Positions 1-8,155 of a DNA stretch of 64,000 bases are shown here, piece after piece. Each line of letters opens with the position of its first letter. Within the stretch, counting starts at the first letter, position 1. The notes beneath the pieces are model-generated. The model ran no database searches. It was given only the letters and a program-made list of their open reading frames with translations, and was not told the DNA's origin. The position numbers and the translations under genes were made by a program. This DNA is from Bradyrhizobium monzae. Its GTDB lineage: Bacteria > Pseudomonadota > Alphaproteobacteria > Rhizobiales > Xanthobacteraceae. The stretch lies in the NCBI RefSeq assembly GCF_021458635.1, contig NZ_JAIRDQ010000001.1, positions 1,364,001 to 1,428,000 on the forward strand, given 5' to 3'.

Positions 1-321
1 GCCCATGTCCTTCGCGGTCTTGGCCGCGAGCGCGGAGCGCAGGCCGCCGGCGCAATGGAAGACGAACTTCTTGTCTTCCTGGAAGACCGGCTTTGCGTAG
101 GGGCTCTGCGGATCGATCCAGAATTCGAGCATGCCTCGCGTGCAGGCGAACGCGCCAGGGATGCGGCCGTCGCGCTCGATCTCGCGGGGGTCGCGGATGT
201 CGACGATGACGACGTCGCCGTTCTTGGAGATCTCGATCGCGTCCTTGGCGGTGAGCGTCTCGATCTCTGCATTGGCCTCGTCGATCAGCGCCTTGATGCC
301 GCGGGTGATGTTTTGGGGCAT
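1..321 (-). CDS. Rhodanese-like domain protein (partial, C-terminus off the left edge)
   Basis: The first 107 codons are present, from an ATG preceded by a purine-rich GAGGGAGAA. The protein starts MPQNITRGIKAL and carries a rhodanese fold signature: VVIVDIRDPREIERDGRIPGA is the CDC25/rhodanese N-terminal element, and HCAGGLRS near residue 95 is the active-site loop with its cysteine. Rhodaneses move sulfane sulfur through a cysteine persulfide, or in single-domain proteins may only sense or bind. There is no signal peptide, so it should be cytosolic. It is 38 bp upstream of the VWA gene on the same strand, so the order of transcription is VWA gene then? No: on the minus strand the VWA gene (360-1535) is read first and this gene follows it, so the two may be co-transcribed. 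The physiological substrate cannot be read from sequence. Confidence 0.88.
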   Translation of the reverse strand, partial: MPQNITRGIKALIDEANAEIETLTAKDAIEISKNGDVVIVDIRDPREIERDGRIPGAFACTRGMLEFWIDPQSPYAKPVFQEDKKFVFHCAGGLRSALAAKTAKDMG

Positions 322-359
322 ATGGTTCTCCCTCTTGTCGTCGATCCGGGGCGCGCGTG

Positions 360-1535
360 CTAGTGCGTCAGTTCCTTCATCGCCCCCTCAAGTCCCTCGA
401 TCGTGATCGGGTACATGCGGTTCGCGAAGATGCGTTTGATGATGGTGGTGGATTCCGAATAGTCCCAGTGCTTCTGCGCGACCGGATTGAGCCACACCGT
501 ATGCGGATAGGTGCGGATGATGCGGTCGAGCCAGACCGAGCCGGGCTCCTCGTTGACGTGCTCGACCGAGCCGCCGGGCACCATGATCTCGTAAGGGCTC
601 ATCGACGCATCGCCGACGAACACGACCTTGTAGTCGTGCGGATATTTGTGCAGCACGTCCCAGGTCGGCGTGCGATCGGTGAAGCGGCGCTTGTTCTGCT
701 TCCACACGCCTTCATAGAGGCAGTTGTGGAAGTAGAAATACTCCATGTGCTTGAACTCGCTCTTCGCCGCCGAGAACAGCTCCTCGACCTGCTCGATATG
801 CGAATCCATGGAGCCGCCGATGTCGAAGAACACCAGCAGCTTCACCGCATTGCGCCGCTCGGGACGCATGTGAACGTCGAGATAACCGTGATTGGCGGTC
901 TCGCGAATGGTGGTGTCGAGATCGAGCTCATCCGGCGCACCGGTGCGCGCGAACTTGCGCAGGCGGCGCAACGCCACCTTGATGTTGCGGATGCCGAGCT
1001 CGACATTGCCGTCGAGATCCCGAAACTCGCGCTTGTCCCACACCTTCACGGCGCGGTTGTTGCGGTTCTTCTCCTGGCCGATACGAACGCCTTCGGGATT
1101 GTAACCGTGCGCGCCGAACGGCGAGGTGCCGGCCGTGCCGATCCATTTCGAGCCGCCCTGGTGCCGGCCCTTCTGCTCCTCGAGCCGCTTCTTCAGGGTC
1201 TCCATGAGCTTGTCCCAGCCCATGGCCTCGATCTGCTTCTTCTCTTCCTCGCTGAGGTATTTCTCGGCGAGCTTCTTCAGCCATTCCTCGGGGATCTCCG
1301 CCGTCTCCATGGCGTCGAGCAGGCTTTCCAGCCCCTTGAACACCGTGCCGAAGACGCGATCGAACTTGTCGAGGTTGCGCTCGTCCTTCACCAGCGAAGT
1401 GCGCGACAGATAGTAGAAATTCTCGACCGAATAGTCCGACAGGTCAGCGTCGAGCGCCTCCATCAGCGTGAGGTATTCGCGCAGCGTCACGGGGACCTGC
1501 GCATCGCGCAGAGACGTAAAGAATTGCAGGAACAT
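360..1535 (-). CDS. VWA domain-containing protein, CoxE-like family
   Basis: A 391-residue protein starting MFLQFFTSLRDAQVPVT. The reading frame stays open another 165 codons upstream, but that part runs antisense through glsB and lacks family character, so I use the ATG at 1535. The N-terminal half is helical and charged. The C-terminal half is a von Willebrand A domain: FFDIGGSMDSHIEQVEELF is the MIDAS metal site in the DxGGS form usual for this family, followed by YFYFHNCLYEGVW and VVFVGDASMSP. CoxE-type VWA proteins work with MoxR AAA+ ATPases as chaperones that insert metals or mature enzyme complexes; a MoxR gene lies 476 bp away at 2011-2853, divergently placed. The target enzyme is not evident here. 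The downstream rhodanese gene may belong to the same transcript. Confidence 0.9.
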   Translation of the reverse strand: MFLQFFTSLRDAQVPVTLREYLTLMEALDADLSDYSVENFYYLSRTSLVKDERNLDKFDRVFGTVFKGLESLLDAMETAEIPEEWLKKLAEKYLSEEEKKQIEAMGWDKLMETLKKRLEEQKGRHQGGSKWIGTAGTSPFGAHGYNPEGVRIGQEKNRNNRAVKVWDKREFRDLDGNVELGIRNIKVALRRLRKFARTGAPDELDLDTTIRETANHGYLDVHMRPERRNAVKLLVFFDIGGSMDSHIEQVEELFSAAKSEFKHMEYFYFHNCLYEGVWKQNKRRFTDRTPTWDVLHKYPHDYKVVFVGDASMSPYEIMVPGGSVEHVNEEPGSVWLDRIIRTYPHTVWLNPVAQKHWDYSESTTIIKRIFANRMYPITIEGLEGAMKELTH

Positions 1536-1659
1536 GGGTGACAGATTGCCCGTCGGGTGGCGAACGTCAAGGGGCGGAGCCCGGCGCTGCACGCTGGACC
1601 GGCGGGCTTTTTGCTCTAGAATTGACCGCCTCACAGGGTTGTTTGGGGGGACGTTTGCA

Positions 1660-1905
1660 ATGGGTATTCTCGCAGCGCTGATCATTGGTGCCATCGCCGG
1701 CTGGCTTGCCGGCAAGATTGTCCACGGGGCGGGATTTGGGCTGATCGGCAACATGGTCGTCGGCATCATCGGCGCGCTGGTGGCAGGCTGGGTGCTGCCG
1801 CAGCTCGGCATCGCGCTCGCCACGGGCACGCTGGGCACCATCATTGACGCCACGGTTGGCGCAGTGATTGTGCTCGTCATCCTTTCGCTGATAAAACGGG
1901 TCTGA
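1660..1905 (+). CDS. GlsB/YeaQ/YmgE family stress-response membrane protein
   Basis: An 81-residue, almost entirely hydrophobic protein, MGILAALIIGAIAGWLAGKI, with about three transmembrane segments and glycine-rich helices (the GxxxG-like pattern of the transglycosylase-associated protein family). It ends LVILSLIKRV. The start is fixed by a GGGGGG ribosome-binding site at 1645-1650. Members are inner-membrane proteins of unknown mechanism that are often induced by osmotic, acid or envelope stress. The gene lies between the divergent VWA gene and the co-oriented moxR-type gene, and is followed by a perfect 11-bp hairpin. No functional tie to the MoxR/VWA pair can be shown. Confidence 0.88.
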   Translation: MGILAALIIGAIAGWLAGKIVHGAGFGLIGNMVVGIIGALVAGWVLPQLGIALATGTLGTIIDATVGAVIVLVILSLIKRV

Positions 1906-1921
1906 AAGCCTGACCGAACCA

Positions 1922-1948
1922 GGAACGGCCGCCATGAGCGGCCGTTCC
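1922..1948 (+). terminator. Perfect hairpin after glsB-type gene, possible terminator or attenuator
   Basis: The arms GGAACGGCCGC (1922-1932) and GCGGCCGTTCC (1938-1948) pair over 11 bp around a 5-nt loop, 17 bp after the stop codon. No T-run follows, so intrinsic termination is uncertain. It may limit read-through into the MoxR gene or protect the 3' end of the short mRNA. Confidence 0.5.
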
Positions 1949-2010
1949 CATGTCGTGACCACGGCAATGCAATTGGCAATTCCGGGGACGACGACCAACA
2001 AGGACGCGCA

Positions 2011-2853
2011 ATGAAATTTACCGGCACCAAGGACTATGTTGCGACCGACGATCTCAAGGTCGCCGTCAATGCCTCGATCGTGCTGGAGCGCCCGCTGCTG
2101 ATCAAGGGCGAGCCCGGCACCGGCAAGACGGTGCTGGCGGAGGAAGTGGCGAAGGCGCTGAACGCACCGCTTCTGACCTGGCACATCAAGTCCACCACCA
2201 AGGCGCAGCAGGGCCTCTACGAATACGACGCGGTGTCGCGCCTGCGCGACAGCCAGCTCGGCGATGCGCGCGTCTCCGACATCAAGAACTACATCAAGCG
2301 CGGCAAGCTGTGGGAGGCCTTCAGCGCCGAGCAGCGCCCGGTGCTCTTGATCGACGAGATCGACAAGGCCGACATCGAATTCCCGAACGATCTCCTGCTC
2401 GAGCTCGACCGCATGGAATTCCATGTCTACGAGACCGGCGAGACGATCAAGGCGAAGCAGCGCCCGATCATGATGATCACCTCCAACAACGAGAAGGAGC
2501 TGCCGGACGCTTTCCTCCGCCGCTGCTTCTTCCACTACATCAAATTCCCAGACGCCGACACGATGGGCCGCATCGTCGACGTCCACTTCCCCGGCATCAA
2601 GAAGCGCCTGGTCGAGGAAGCGCTGCGCATCTTCTTCGAGGTGCGCGACGTGCCCGGCCTGAAGAAGAAGCCGTCAACGTCGGAGCTGCTCGACTGGCTC
2701 AAGCTGCTGCTCAACGAAGACATGAGCGTCGAGCAGCTGCGCGAACGCGACCCGCGAAAACTGATCCCGCCGCTACACGGTGCGCTGCTCAAGAACGAGC
2801 AGGACGTGCACCTGTTCGAGCGGCTGGCGTTCTTGAGCCGGCGGGAAGTTTAA
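2011..2853 (+). CDS. MoxR family AAA+ ATPase
   Basis: A 280-residue AAA+ protein. Walker A is GEPGTGKTVLAEEVA at about residue 36; Walker B is LLIDEIDKAD at about 112; sensor 1 lies in MMITSNNEKELPDAFLRRCFFHY, with the arginine finger of the MoxR family. The C-terminal lid follows (TSELLDWLKLLLNED). MoxR ATPases couple ATP hydrolysis to metal insertion or assembly of partner enzymes and act with VWA-domain proteins; the CoxE-like VWA protein at 360-1535 is the obvious partner. The arrangement is divergent with a glsB-type gene between, so the two are not one operon. The start ATG follows AAGGACGCGCA. Length is normal for the short MoxR subfamily. Confidence 0.92.
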   Translation: MKFTGTKDYVATDDLKVAVNASIVLERPLLIKGEPGTGKTVLAEEVAKALNAPLLTWHIKSTTKAQQGLYEYDAVSRLRDSQLGDARVSDIKNYIKRGKLWEAFSAEQRPVLLIDEIDKADIEFPNDLLLELDRMEFHVYETGETIKAKQRPIMMITSNNEKELPDAFLRRCFFHYIKFPDADTMGRIVDVHFPGIKKRLVEEALRIFFEVRDVPGLKKKPSTSELLDWLKLLLNEDMSVEQLRERDPRKLIPPLHGALLKNEQDVHLFERLAFLSRREV

Positions 2854-2869
2854 AGGCACGCTGCCAGCT

Positions 2870-2989
2870 CCGTCATCCTGAGGTGCGAATGGCGCGATGC
2901 GCGGGAGCCTCGAAGGATGAACGGCCAAGATGCAGCCGGGCCGTCGCCCTTCGAGGGCCGCTGAAGAAGCGGCCACCTCAGGGTGACGG
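2870..2989. repeat. Imperfect inverted repeat, CGTCATCCTGAGGTG family
   Basis: The left end CCGTCATCCTGAGGTG and the right end CACCTCAGGGTGACGG form an imperfect terminal inverted repeat of about 15 bp. Inside are CCTCGAAGGATGAACGGCC and GGCCGTCGCCCTTCGAGGG, which also pair. It lies in the 3' region after the MoxR gene and is distinct from the CGTCATTGCGAG palindromes. From memory this sequence type is dispersed in Bradyrhizobium genomes; that is not shown here because this is the only copy in the window. Confidence 0.7.
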
Positions 2990-3019
2990 TGATAGAATTG
3001 GGCGCGCACTCTCCACACC

Positions 3020-3099
3020 CGTCATTGCAAGCGCAGCGAAGCAATCCAGAATCCCTCCGCGGAACGACTCTGGATTGCTTCGCTGCGCTCGCAATGACG
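3020..3099. repeat. CGTCATTGCGAG-type palindrome, copy 1
   Basis: An 80-bp near-perfect inverted repeat: CGTCATTGCAAGCGCAGCG on the left and CGCTGCGCTCGCAATGACG on the right, with inner arms GAAGCAATCCAGA / TCTGGATTGCTTC. Nine further copies occur in this window. The right flank GGAGTATGAGGC is shared with other copies, so the repeated unit extends beyond the hairpin. Confidence 0.9.
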
Positions 3100-3137
3100 G
3101 AGTATGAGGCAGCAGCCTCGCTCTTGCAGTTCGCATT

Positions 3138-3880
3138 TTGAATCGCAGACACACCTTCGCATCCTCGCGGCTCATCTCGCCCGAGCTTTGCTTCGATCTC
3201 GCCCCCTCCAAAAGCAGAGGGCGCAGGGAAGGCCGGGTGCCGGCCGGCACCCACGGTCCGCTGTGCGCATGTAGCGCAATGAGAAATGCACAGCGGCATA
3301 CAGGTGAAGCCGAACACACGGCCTTCCCTGCGCAGTGGGTTGACGGCTTATGCCGTGCTCTCCCGGGAGCCGAATTCCTTCTGGCCTCCCTCGCCCCGCA
3401 GATTGACGATGTGGTTGACCCGGTTGGGCGCTCCACACCTCCGCAAATAGGCTTGACCGTAGCGACGACGGCCGGGACCACACGGTTTTGCCGTACGCGC
3501 GTTCATCTGACGCCACAGGGTCCTCCGGCAGTGTGCACACGCGCCGAAGGAATGCTGGCGAGACGAACTTGACAGCGCCGCTCGTTCACACGCAGGTCTC
3601 GAGCTCACAGGGACTACCCGCCCTGCCCGTCCCATCTCGTGCCGACGCTGCCGCGTCTACCGCAACCCGGCCCGCGCTTCGAACGACTCGCGAACCGCCC
3701 CTCTTCGTGGGCCGGGCTGTTTCGATATATGCCGCAATTCCGAATTTCGGTAAAGTGGAATATTTTTGCGCGAAGGGATTGACGGGATGGTCGGTGTTTT
3801 GCCCGACGGAACCATGGGCCCGTGTCCCGAACGCGCTGCAGCGTGTCACGCTGCTGTGCAGAGCCGGGGCACGAGACCGG
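3138..3880. other. Gene-free structured region, candidate large non-coding RNA or repeat element
   Basis: Between the convergent MoxR and GMC genes lie about 740 bases where no frame looks like a protein, although short overlapping frames are open on both strands. Inverted repeats are strong: arms 3221-3234 and 3320-3333 pair perfectly over 14 bp; they enclose the perfect 18-bp palindrome 3235-3252 (7-bp stem, GGCC loop) and a 9-bp stem 3258-3266/3288-3296. This is the layout of a three-way junction. Further hairpins are at 3343-3356 (ACGGC/GCCGT, TTAT loop) and 3360-3369. A weak minus-strand promoter-like pair sits near 3720-3760 in an AT-rich patch. Transcription from there would read the structured part on the minus strand. 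Strand, ends and function are inference; from memory, translations of this sort recur as spurious hypothetical proteins in Bradyrhizobium and Mesorhizobium. Confidence 0.5.
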
Positions 3881-3884
3881 ACCT

Positions 3885-5531
3885 TCACGCCACCGCGGCG
3901 TCCGGGATGCGCGCGGCTTCCATCGGCCCCTTTCCACGGATCAGGTCCGAGGCACGGTCGGCGATCATCATCGTGGACGCATTCAAATTCGCCGAGATCA
4001 TGCGCGGCATCACCGAGGCGTCGATGACGCGCAGGCCTTCGAGGCCGTGGACGCGGAGCTGGTCGTCGACCACCGCCCAACTCGAATCCGCCGGGCCCAT
4101 GCGGCAGGTGCAGCCGGGGTGGAAGGTGGTGGTGCCGCGCTCGGTGGCGGCGGCGAGGAATTCGTCGTCGGTGTTGATGTTGGGGCCCGGGAAATCCTCA
4201 TAGGCGTAATAGGGCGACAGCGGCGCGGACTTCAGCAGGCGTCGCGCGAGCTTCATGCCGCCGACGATGACGCGGCGGTCGAGCTCGGCGTCGAGATAGT
4301 TGGTCTGGATGATCGGAGCCGCGAACGGATCGTTGGAGCGGATGCGGACATAGCCGCGGCTCTCGGGACGCTGCTGCCATGACGCGACCGTCATGCCGGG
4401 TTCATCCTCGAGCTGGCCCTGCACGCCTTCCTTGTAGCTTGCCGGCGTGAAGGTGAGCTGCAGGTCGGACGAGTCAGCGCTCTCGCCGGAGTGCCAGAAG
4501 CAATAGACCATGGTCGGCGACAACGAGAGCAGGCCTTTGCGCGCGGTCGCCCATTTCAGCGCCTCGATCCAGAGCGAGAAACCACGACGAAGCTCGTTGA
4601 TGGTCTTGATGTCTTTGACGCGCGCCACGGTGCGGGGGGCATAATGGTCCTGCAGGCCCTCGCCGACCGGCAGCGCGTGGCGCACCTGAATGCCGTGGGC
4701 ATTGAGCAAATCGGGCGAACCGATGCCGGACAGTTGCAACAGCTGCGGCGAATTATAGGTACCGCCGGAGAGGATCACTTCCTTGTTGGCGCGCACTTCC
4801 ACCGGCGTGCCGCCGCGCCCGCCCTTGGTGTAGCGCACGCCGACGGCGCGCTTGCCTTCAAAGATGATCTCGGTCGCGTGCGCATGGGTATGCACATGCA
4901 CATTCGGCCGCTTCATCGCGGGCTTGAGGAACGCGGTCGAGCCGGAGACGCGCAAGCCCTTGTCGATGGTGCGCTGGCAATAGGAGACGCCCTCCTGCTT
5001 CGCGCCGTTGTAGTCGGGGTTGCGGGGAATGCCGAGCGAGACCGCGCCTTCCATGAAGGCCTCGCAGAGTGGATCGCGCCATTCCATGGTGGTGACAGTG
5101 AGCTTGCCGTCGCGGCCACGGAAATTGTTGTCGCCCTCGCCGACCCGCTTCTCCAACCGCTTGAAGTAAGGCAGCACATCGGCATAGCCCCAGCCGCGAT
5201 TGCCCATCTGCGCCCAGGTGTCGAAATCCATCCGCTGGCCGCGGTTGTAGATGTGGCCGTTGATCGAGGACGAGCCGCCGAGCGTCTTGCCGCGCGGCGC
5301 GTAGATGCTGCGCCCGCCGGTCCAGGGTCCGACCTCCTGCTGGTAGGCCCAGTTGATGCTCTTCATGTGGAAGGTCTTGATGAAACCCGCCGGCAGATGA
5401 ATGTAGGGGTGCCAGTCGCTCGGACCAGCCTCCAGCACGCAGACGCTGGTGTTGGGATCTTCGCTGAGCCGGCTGGTGAGGACGCAACCGGCGGAGCCCG
5501 CGCCGATGATCACATAGTCAAATCTATCCAT
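3885..5531 (-). CDS. GMC family FAD-dependent oxidoreductase (choline dehydrogenase-like)
   Basis: A 548-residue glucose-methanol-choline oxidoreductase. The N-terminus FDYVIIGAGSAGCVLTSRL is the FAD-binding dinucleotide fold; RGKTLGGSSSINGHIYNRG and the GGTYNSPQLLQLSGIG stretch are the two GMC signatures; the C-terminal TFHPGCTCRMG contains the catalytic histidine, followed by LRVHGLEGLRVIDASVMP. It has no signal peptide, so it should be cytosolic or membrane-associated and oxidise an alcohol, passing electrons to a quinone or other acceptor. The substrate cannot be named; it lacks betB or choline transport neighbours, so betaine synthesis is not supported. It ends beside the structured non-coding region and is followed upstream by an acetyltransferase gene 16 bp away on the same strand. 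Confidence 0.92.
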   Translation of the reverse strand: MDRFDYVIIGAGSAGCVLTSRLSEDPNTSVCVLEAGPSDWHPYIHLPAGFIKTFHMKSINWAYQQEVGPWTGGRSIYAPRGKTLGGSSSINGHIYNRGQRMDFDTWAQMGNRGWGYADVLPYFKRLEKRVGEGDNNFRGRDGKLTVTTMEWRDPLCEAFMEGAVSLGIPRNPDYNGAKQEGVSYCQRTIDKGLRVSGSTAFLKPAMKRPNVHVHTHAHATEIIFEGKRAVGVRYTKGGRGGTPVEVRANKEVILSGGTYNSPQLLQLSGIGSPDLLNAHGIQVRHALPVGEGLQDHYAPRTVARVKDIKTINELRRGFSLWIEALKWATARKGLLSLSPTMVYCFWHSGESADSSDLQLTFTPASYKEGVQGQLEDEPGMTVASWQQRPESRGYVRIRSNDPFAAPIIQTNYLDAELDRRVIVGGMKLARRLLKSAPLSPYYAYEDFPGPNINTDDEFLAAATERGTTTFHPGCTCRMGPADSSWAVVDDQLRVHGLEGLRVIDASVMPRMISANLNASTMMIADRASDLIRGKGPMEAARIPDAAVA

Positions 5532-5547
5532 GGTGCCTCGGCCGCCT

Positions 5548-6141
5548 TTAGCGCGGCTTGTCGTTGAGTTGATATTCGAGATGCGCCTTCACCGTCGGCC
5601 ACTCCGCCGCGGTGATGCTGTACACGACAGTGTCGCGCAGCGTGCCGTTCGGCGCGACCTGGTGGCTGCGCAGAATGCCGTCCTGCTTGGCGCCCAGGCG
5701 CTCGATGGCGCGGCGGCTCTGGTGGTTGAAGAAATGCGTGCGGAATTCGACCGCGATGCAGTTCAGCGCTTCGAAAGCGTGGGTCAGCAGCAGCAGCTTG
5801 CACTGCGTGTTCAGGGGCCCGCGCTGCGCGCTCTTGCCATACCAGGTCGAGCCGATCTCGACGCGGCGGTTGGTGGCATCGATGTTCATGTAAGTCGTCT
5901 GACCGACGATCTTGCCGCCGGCGTCGAACACCGTGAACGGCAGCATCGAGCCCGCGGCCTGCAGGCCCAAGCGGCGGTCGATCTCCTTGGCCACGTTCTC
6001 CGGCGTCGGGATCGCGGTGTACCAGATCGTGTAGAGCTCGCCGTCCTTCACGGCCTCCACCAGCCCCTCGCGGTGCTCCTTCGACAGCGGCTCGAGACGG
6101 GCGTGCTGTCCACGCAGGGTGACGGGATCAGGCCAGGGCAT
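5548..6141 (-). CDS. GNAT family N-acetyltransferase (RimJ/RimL-like)
   Basis: A 197-residue protein starting MPWPDPVTLRGQHARLEPLS. The GNAT_3 pattern is visible: GKIVGQTTYMNID (strand beta 4 region), GSTWYGKSAQRGPLNTQCK for the acetyl-CoA binding loop, and FFNHQSRRAIERLGAKQDGILR, the helix and strand typical of RimJ/RimL-like enzymes that acetylate N-terminal alpha-amino groups or small molecules. The acceptor is unknown. It is read before the GMC gene with a 16-bp gap, so a two-gene transcript is likely. A CGTCATTGCGAG palindrome (6159-6245) sits directly before its start codon. Confidence 0.88.
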   Translation of the reverse strand: MPWPDPVTLRGQHARLEPLSKEHREGLVEAVKDGELYTIWYTAIPTPENVAKEIDRRLGLQAAGSMLPFTVFDAGGKIVGQTTYMNIDATNRRVEIGSTWYGKSAQRGPLNTQCKLLLLTHAFEALNCIAVEFRTHFFNHQSRRAIERLGAKQDGILRSHQVAPNGTLRDTVVYSITAAEWPTVKAHLEYQLNDKPR

Positions 6142-6158
6142 TTGGGACTCTCTCTTTT

Positions 6159-6245
6159 GTCATTGCGAGGAGCGAAGCGACGAGGCAATCCAGGCTGTCA
6201 CCGCGGCGGCATTCCTGGATTGCTTCGCTCCGCTCGCAATGACGG
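6159..6245. repeat. CGTCATTGCGAG-type palindrome, copy 2
   Basis: An 87-bp inverted repeat from GTCATTGCGAGGAGCGAAGC to GCTTCGCTCCGCTCGCAATGAC, lying 18 bp upstream of the acetyltransferase start and 14 bp after the SMP-30 stop. The left arm carries the longer GCGACGAGGCAATCC form. Its position between two same-strand genes means it would be transcribed and could fold in the mRNA. Confidence 0.88.
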
Positions 6246-6258
6246 TAACTAGCACCGT

Positions 6259-7185
6259 TTATTTGTTTAGGAAATTGAGGGGCAAACCGCCGCGCGGCCA
6301 GTCCATGGCGACGAGTTCGCCCTTGCCTGACAGCGTGATGTAAGCGGTCTTGAGCTCGGGGCCGCCGAAGGCGATGTTGGTGGTGACGCGGTCGCCGGTC
6401 GGGACCTGCTCGACCAGGGTGCCGTCGGGCGCGATCACCGAGATGCAGCCGGAGACGAGCGTGGCGACGCAGACATTGCCATTCGCTTCCACAGCCAGCG
6501 AGTCGAACATCTGGTAGCCGCCGAGGCCGCAGATCGGCTTGCCACGCTCGCCACGATAGATCGCGTCGCGCGGCTTCAGCGCGCCGGGCGCGGAGAGCTC
6601 ATAGGCCCAGAGCCGGCCGGTCGGCGTCTCCGCGATGTAGACGGTGTTCTCGTCCGGCGACAGCCCGATGCCGTTGGCCGGCAACACACCGTGCACGACC
6701 TCGACGATCTCCTTCATGCCGGGCTTGAGGTAGTACATGCCGCCGACATCCATCTCGCGCGCGCGGCGCTTGCCGAGATCGGAGAACCACAGGCCGCCGT
6801 GCTTGTCGAACACGAGATCGTTCGGCCCGCGCAGATCGTGCTCGCCGCATTTGGTGACGATCGTCTCGATCTTGCCGGATTGCAGGTCGACGCGCTGGAT
6901 CGAGCCGCCGAGATAATCCTCGGGCTGCGGGCCCGGCATGATCATGTTGCGGGTCGGAATCCAGGAGAAGCCGCCATTGTTGCAGATGTAGATCTTGCCG
7001 TCGGGGCCGAGCGCCGCGCCATTCGGGCCGCCCGGCACTTTCGCCACGATCTCCTTGCGGCCATCGGGATAAACGCGGGTCAGGCGCTGGCCGCGGATTT
7101 CCACCAGCACCACCGAACCGTCAGGCATCACGACCGGCCCTTCTGGAAATTCGAGGTCGGTGGCGAGAACACGGACGTTGGACAT
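6259..7185 (-). CDS. SMP-30/gluconolactonase/LRE family protein
   Basis: A 308-residue six-bladed beta-propeller protein. I take the ATG at 7185 (MSNVRVLATDLEFPEGPVV), preceded by GGGAGGGTCCCTCG; the frame is open further upstream without family similarity. Typical metal-binding propeller elements are FPEGPV (Glu ligand), PNGAALGPDGKIYICNNGG, HDLRGPNDLVFDKHGGLWFSD (Asn and Asp ligands) and ANGIGLSPDENTVYIAETPTGRLW. These enzymes hydrolyse sugar lactones or related cyclic esters in the cytosol using one divalent metal ion. The gene stands alone between an AraC regulator and an acetyltransferase, so the substrate is not suggested by context. Confidence 0.88.
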   Translation of the reverse strand: MSNVRVLATDLEFPEGPVVMPDGSVVLVEIRGQRLTRVYPDGRKEIVAKVPGGPNGAALGPDGKIYICNNGGFSWIPTRNMIMPGPQPEDYLGGSIQRVDLQSGKIETIVTKCGEHDLRGPNDLVFDKHGGLWFSDLGKRRAREMDVGGMYYLKPGMKEIVEVVHGVLPANGIGLSPDENTVYIAETPTGRLWAYELSAPGALKPRDAIYRGERGKPICGLGGYQMFDSLAVEANGNVCVATLVSGCISVIAPDGTLVEQVPTGDRVTTNIAFGGPELKTAYITLSGKGELVAMDWPRGGLPLNFLNK

Positions 7186-7321
7186 CGAGGGACCCTCCCG
7201 GCTGCTTGTTATGGCTTGCTCGGGATGTCCGGCACGGCCCCGCTGGCAAGTTTTGCCAGCGGTTATGACAAAGTAGGTCCCCCTTGCCAAGCAAGCGGGA
7301 TGGTATGCCAGCGTTGCAGCG

Positions 7322-8155
7322 TTACTCCCTGACCGGTATCCAAATCTCGAAGCCGCCATTGCCGGTCATGGGATCGAACTTCTCGTCATAGCGCTCGAAG
7401 TTCGGCGCGTCGGCGGCCTTCAGCCCGGAGGCCGGCAGCCATTGATTCCAGATCGTGTTGACGGTGCGACGGATCGAGGCGACGTGGTCGGTGTGGGTGA
7501 ACACCGCATAGCGCTGCTCGGGGATGCGGATGCGGCCGAGCCCGCGCGGCAGATCGGAGAAGTCGGCAACCTCGACGCCGGCGATGTAATCGAAATTCCC
7601 GGAATCATCGCCGTTGCAACACACGCCGTAAGCGACGTTACCGATACGCGCTGGGATGCCGGCGACCTCCTGATGGAAACGCTGCCACAGGCCGGGGATG
7701 GCGGCGCCGTTGTCGCAAGAGATGCGCTCGGCGGGGCCGGCGACGAGGAAGGCCTTTGCGGTTTCGAAACGCGGGGCTTTGAGATTGTCGAGCATGGTGG
7801 ACTCCATGAGGATCGGCTCCTGAAGTGTGAGTTGGCCGATGCACGTCGCCGCCCTTACCGCTTCGGGCGTGGTGCCGAACTGGTCGCGGAACGCGCGGGT
7901 GAATGCTTCGTGCGAGCCGTAATCCGCCTCCAGCGCCAGCGACAGAATGTCTGGCGCGCCCTTGGCAAGACTGCGCGCCGCCTCGCTCAGCCGCCGTGCG
8001 CGCACGTAACGCATCACCGGCAGACCGGTGGCTGCGGCAAACGCACGCACCATGTGGAACCGTGACACGCCACCGATCGCAGCGATCTCGTCGAGCATCA
8101 TCGGCTCGGCCAGATGGCTCTCGATATACCAGAGCGCGCGCTGGGCTGGGTTCAT
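7322..8155 (-). CDS. AraC family transcriptional regulator with GyrI-like effector domain
   Basis: A 277-residue protein starting MNPAQRALWYIESHLAEPM. The N-terminal 105 residues are the AraC DNA-binding domain with two helix-turn-helix motifs (LDEIAAIGGVSRFHMVRAF and LSLALEADYGSHEAFTRAFRDQFG, then TPEAVR). The C-terminal part (PRFETAKAFLVAGPAERISCDN to the end GGFEIWIPVRE) is a GyrI-like/SOUL-type small-molecule binding domain, as in Rob and BmrR relatives. Such regulators sense hydrophobic or cationic compounds. No obvious target gene is adjacent. The start at 8155 is preferred over an upstream in-frame ATG at 8209 because family members begin at the helix preceding the first HTH. Confidence 0.9.
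   Translation of the reverse strand: MNPAQRALWYIESHLAEPMMLDEIAAIGGVSRFHMVRAFAAATGLPVMRYVRARRLSEAARSLAKGAPDILSLALEADYGSHEAFTRAFRDQFGTTPEAVRAATCIGQLTLQEPILMESTMLDNLKAPRFETAKAFLVAGPAERISCDNGAAIPGLWQRFHQEVAGIPARIGNVAYGVCCNGDDSGNFDYIAGVEVADFSDLPRGLGRIRIPEQRYAVFTHTDHVASIRRTVNTIWNQWLPASGLKAADAPNFERYDEKFDPMTGNGGFEIWIPVRE

Noticed and set aside
357..1541. Long plus-strand frame (394 codons) opposite the VWA gene
   Set aside because: It is the antisense of a well-conserved VWA protein; high GC leaves the complementary frame open. No ribosome-binding site or family similarity.
3138..3635. Several short frames on both strands in the structured region
   Set aside because: They overlap each other on both strands, have no ribosome-binding sites, and the DNA is dominated by inverted repeats, so a non-coding element is more likely.
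3885..5531. Choline dehydrogenase (betA) for betaine synthesis
   Set aside because: The GMC family is certain, but no betaine-aldehyde dehydrogenase, choline transporter or BetI gene is near, so the substrate is left open.
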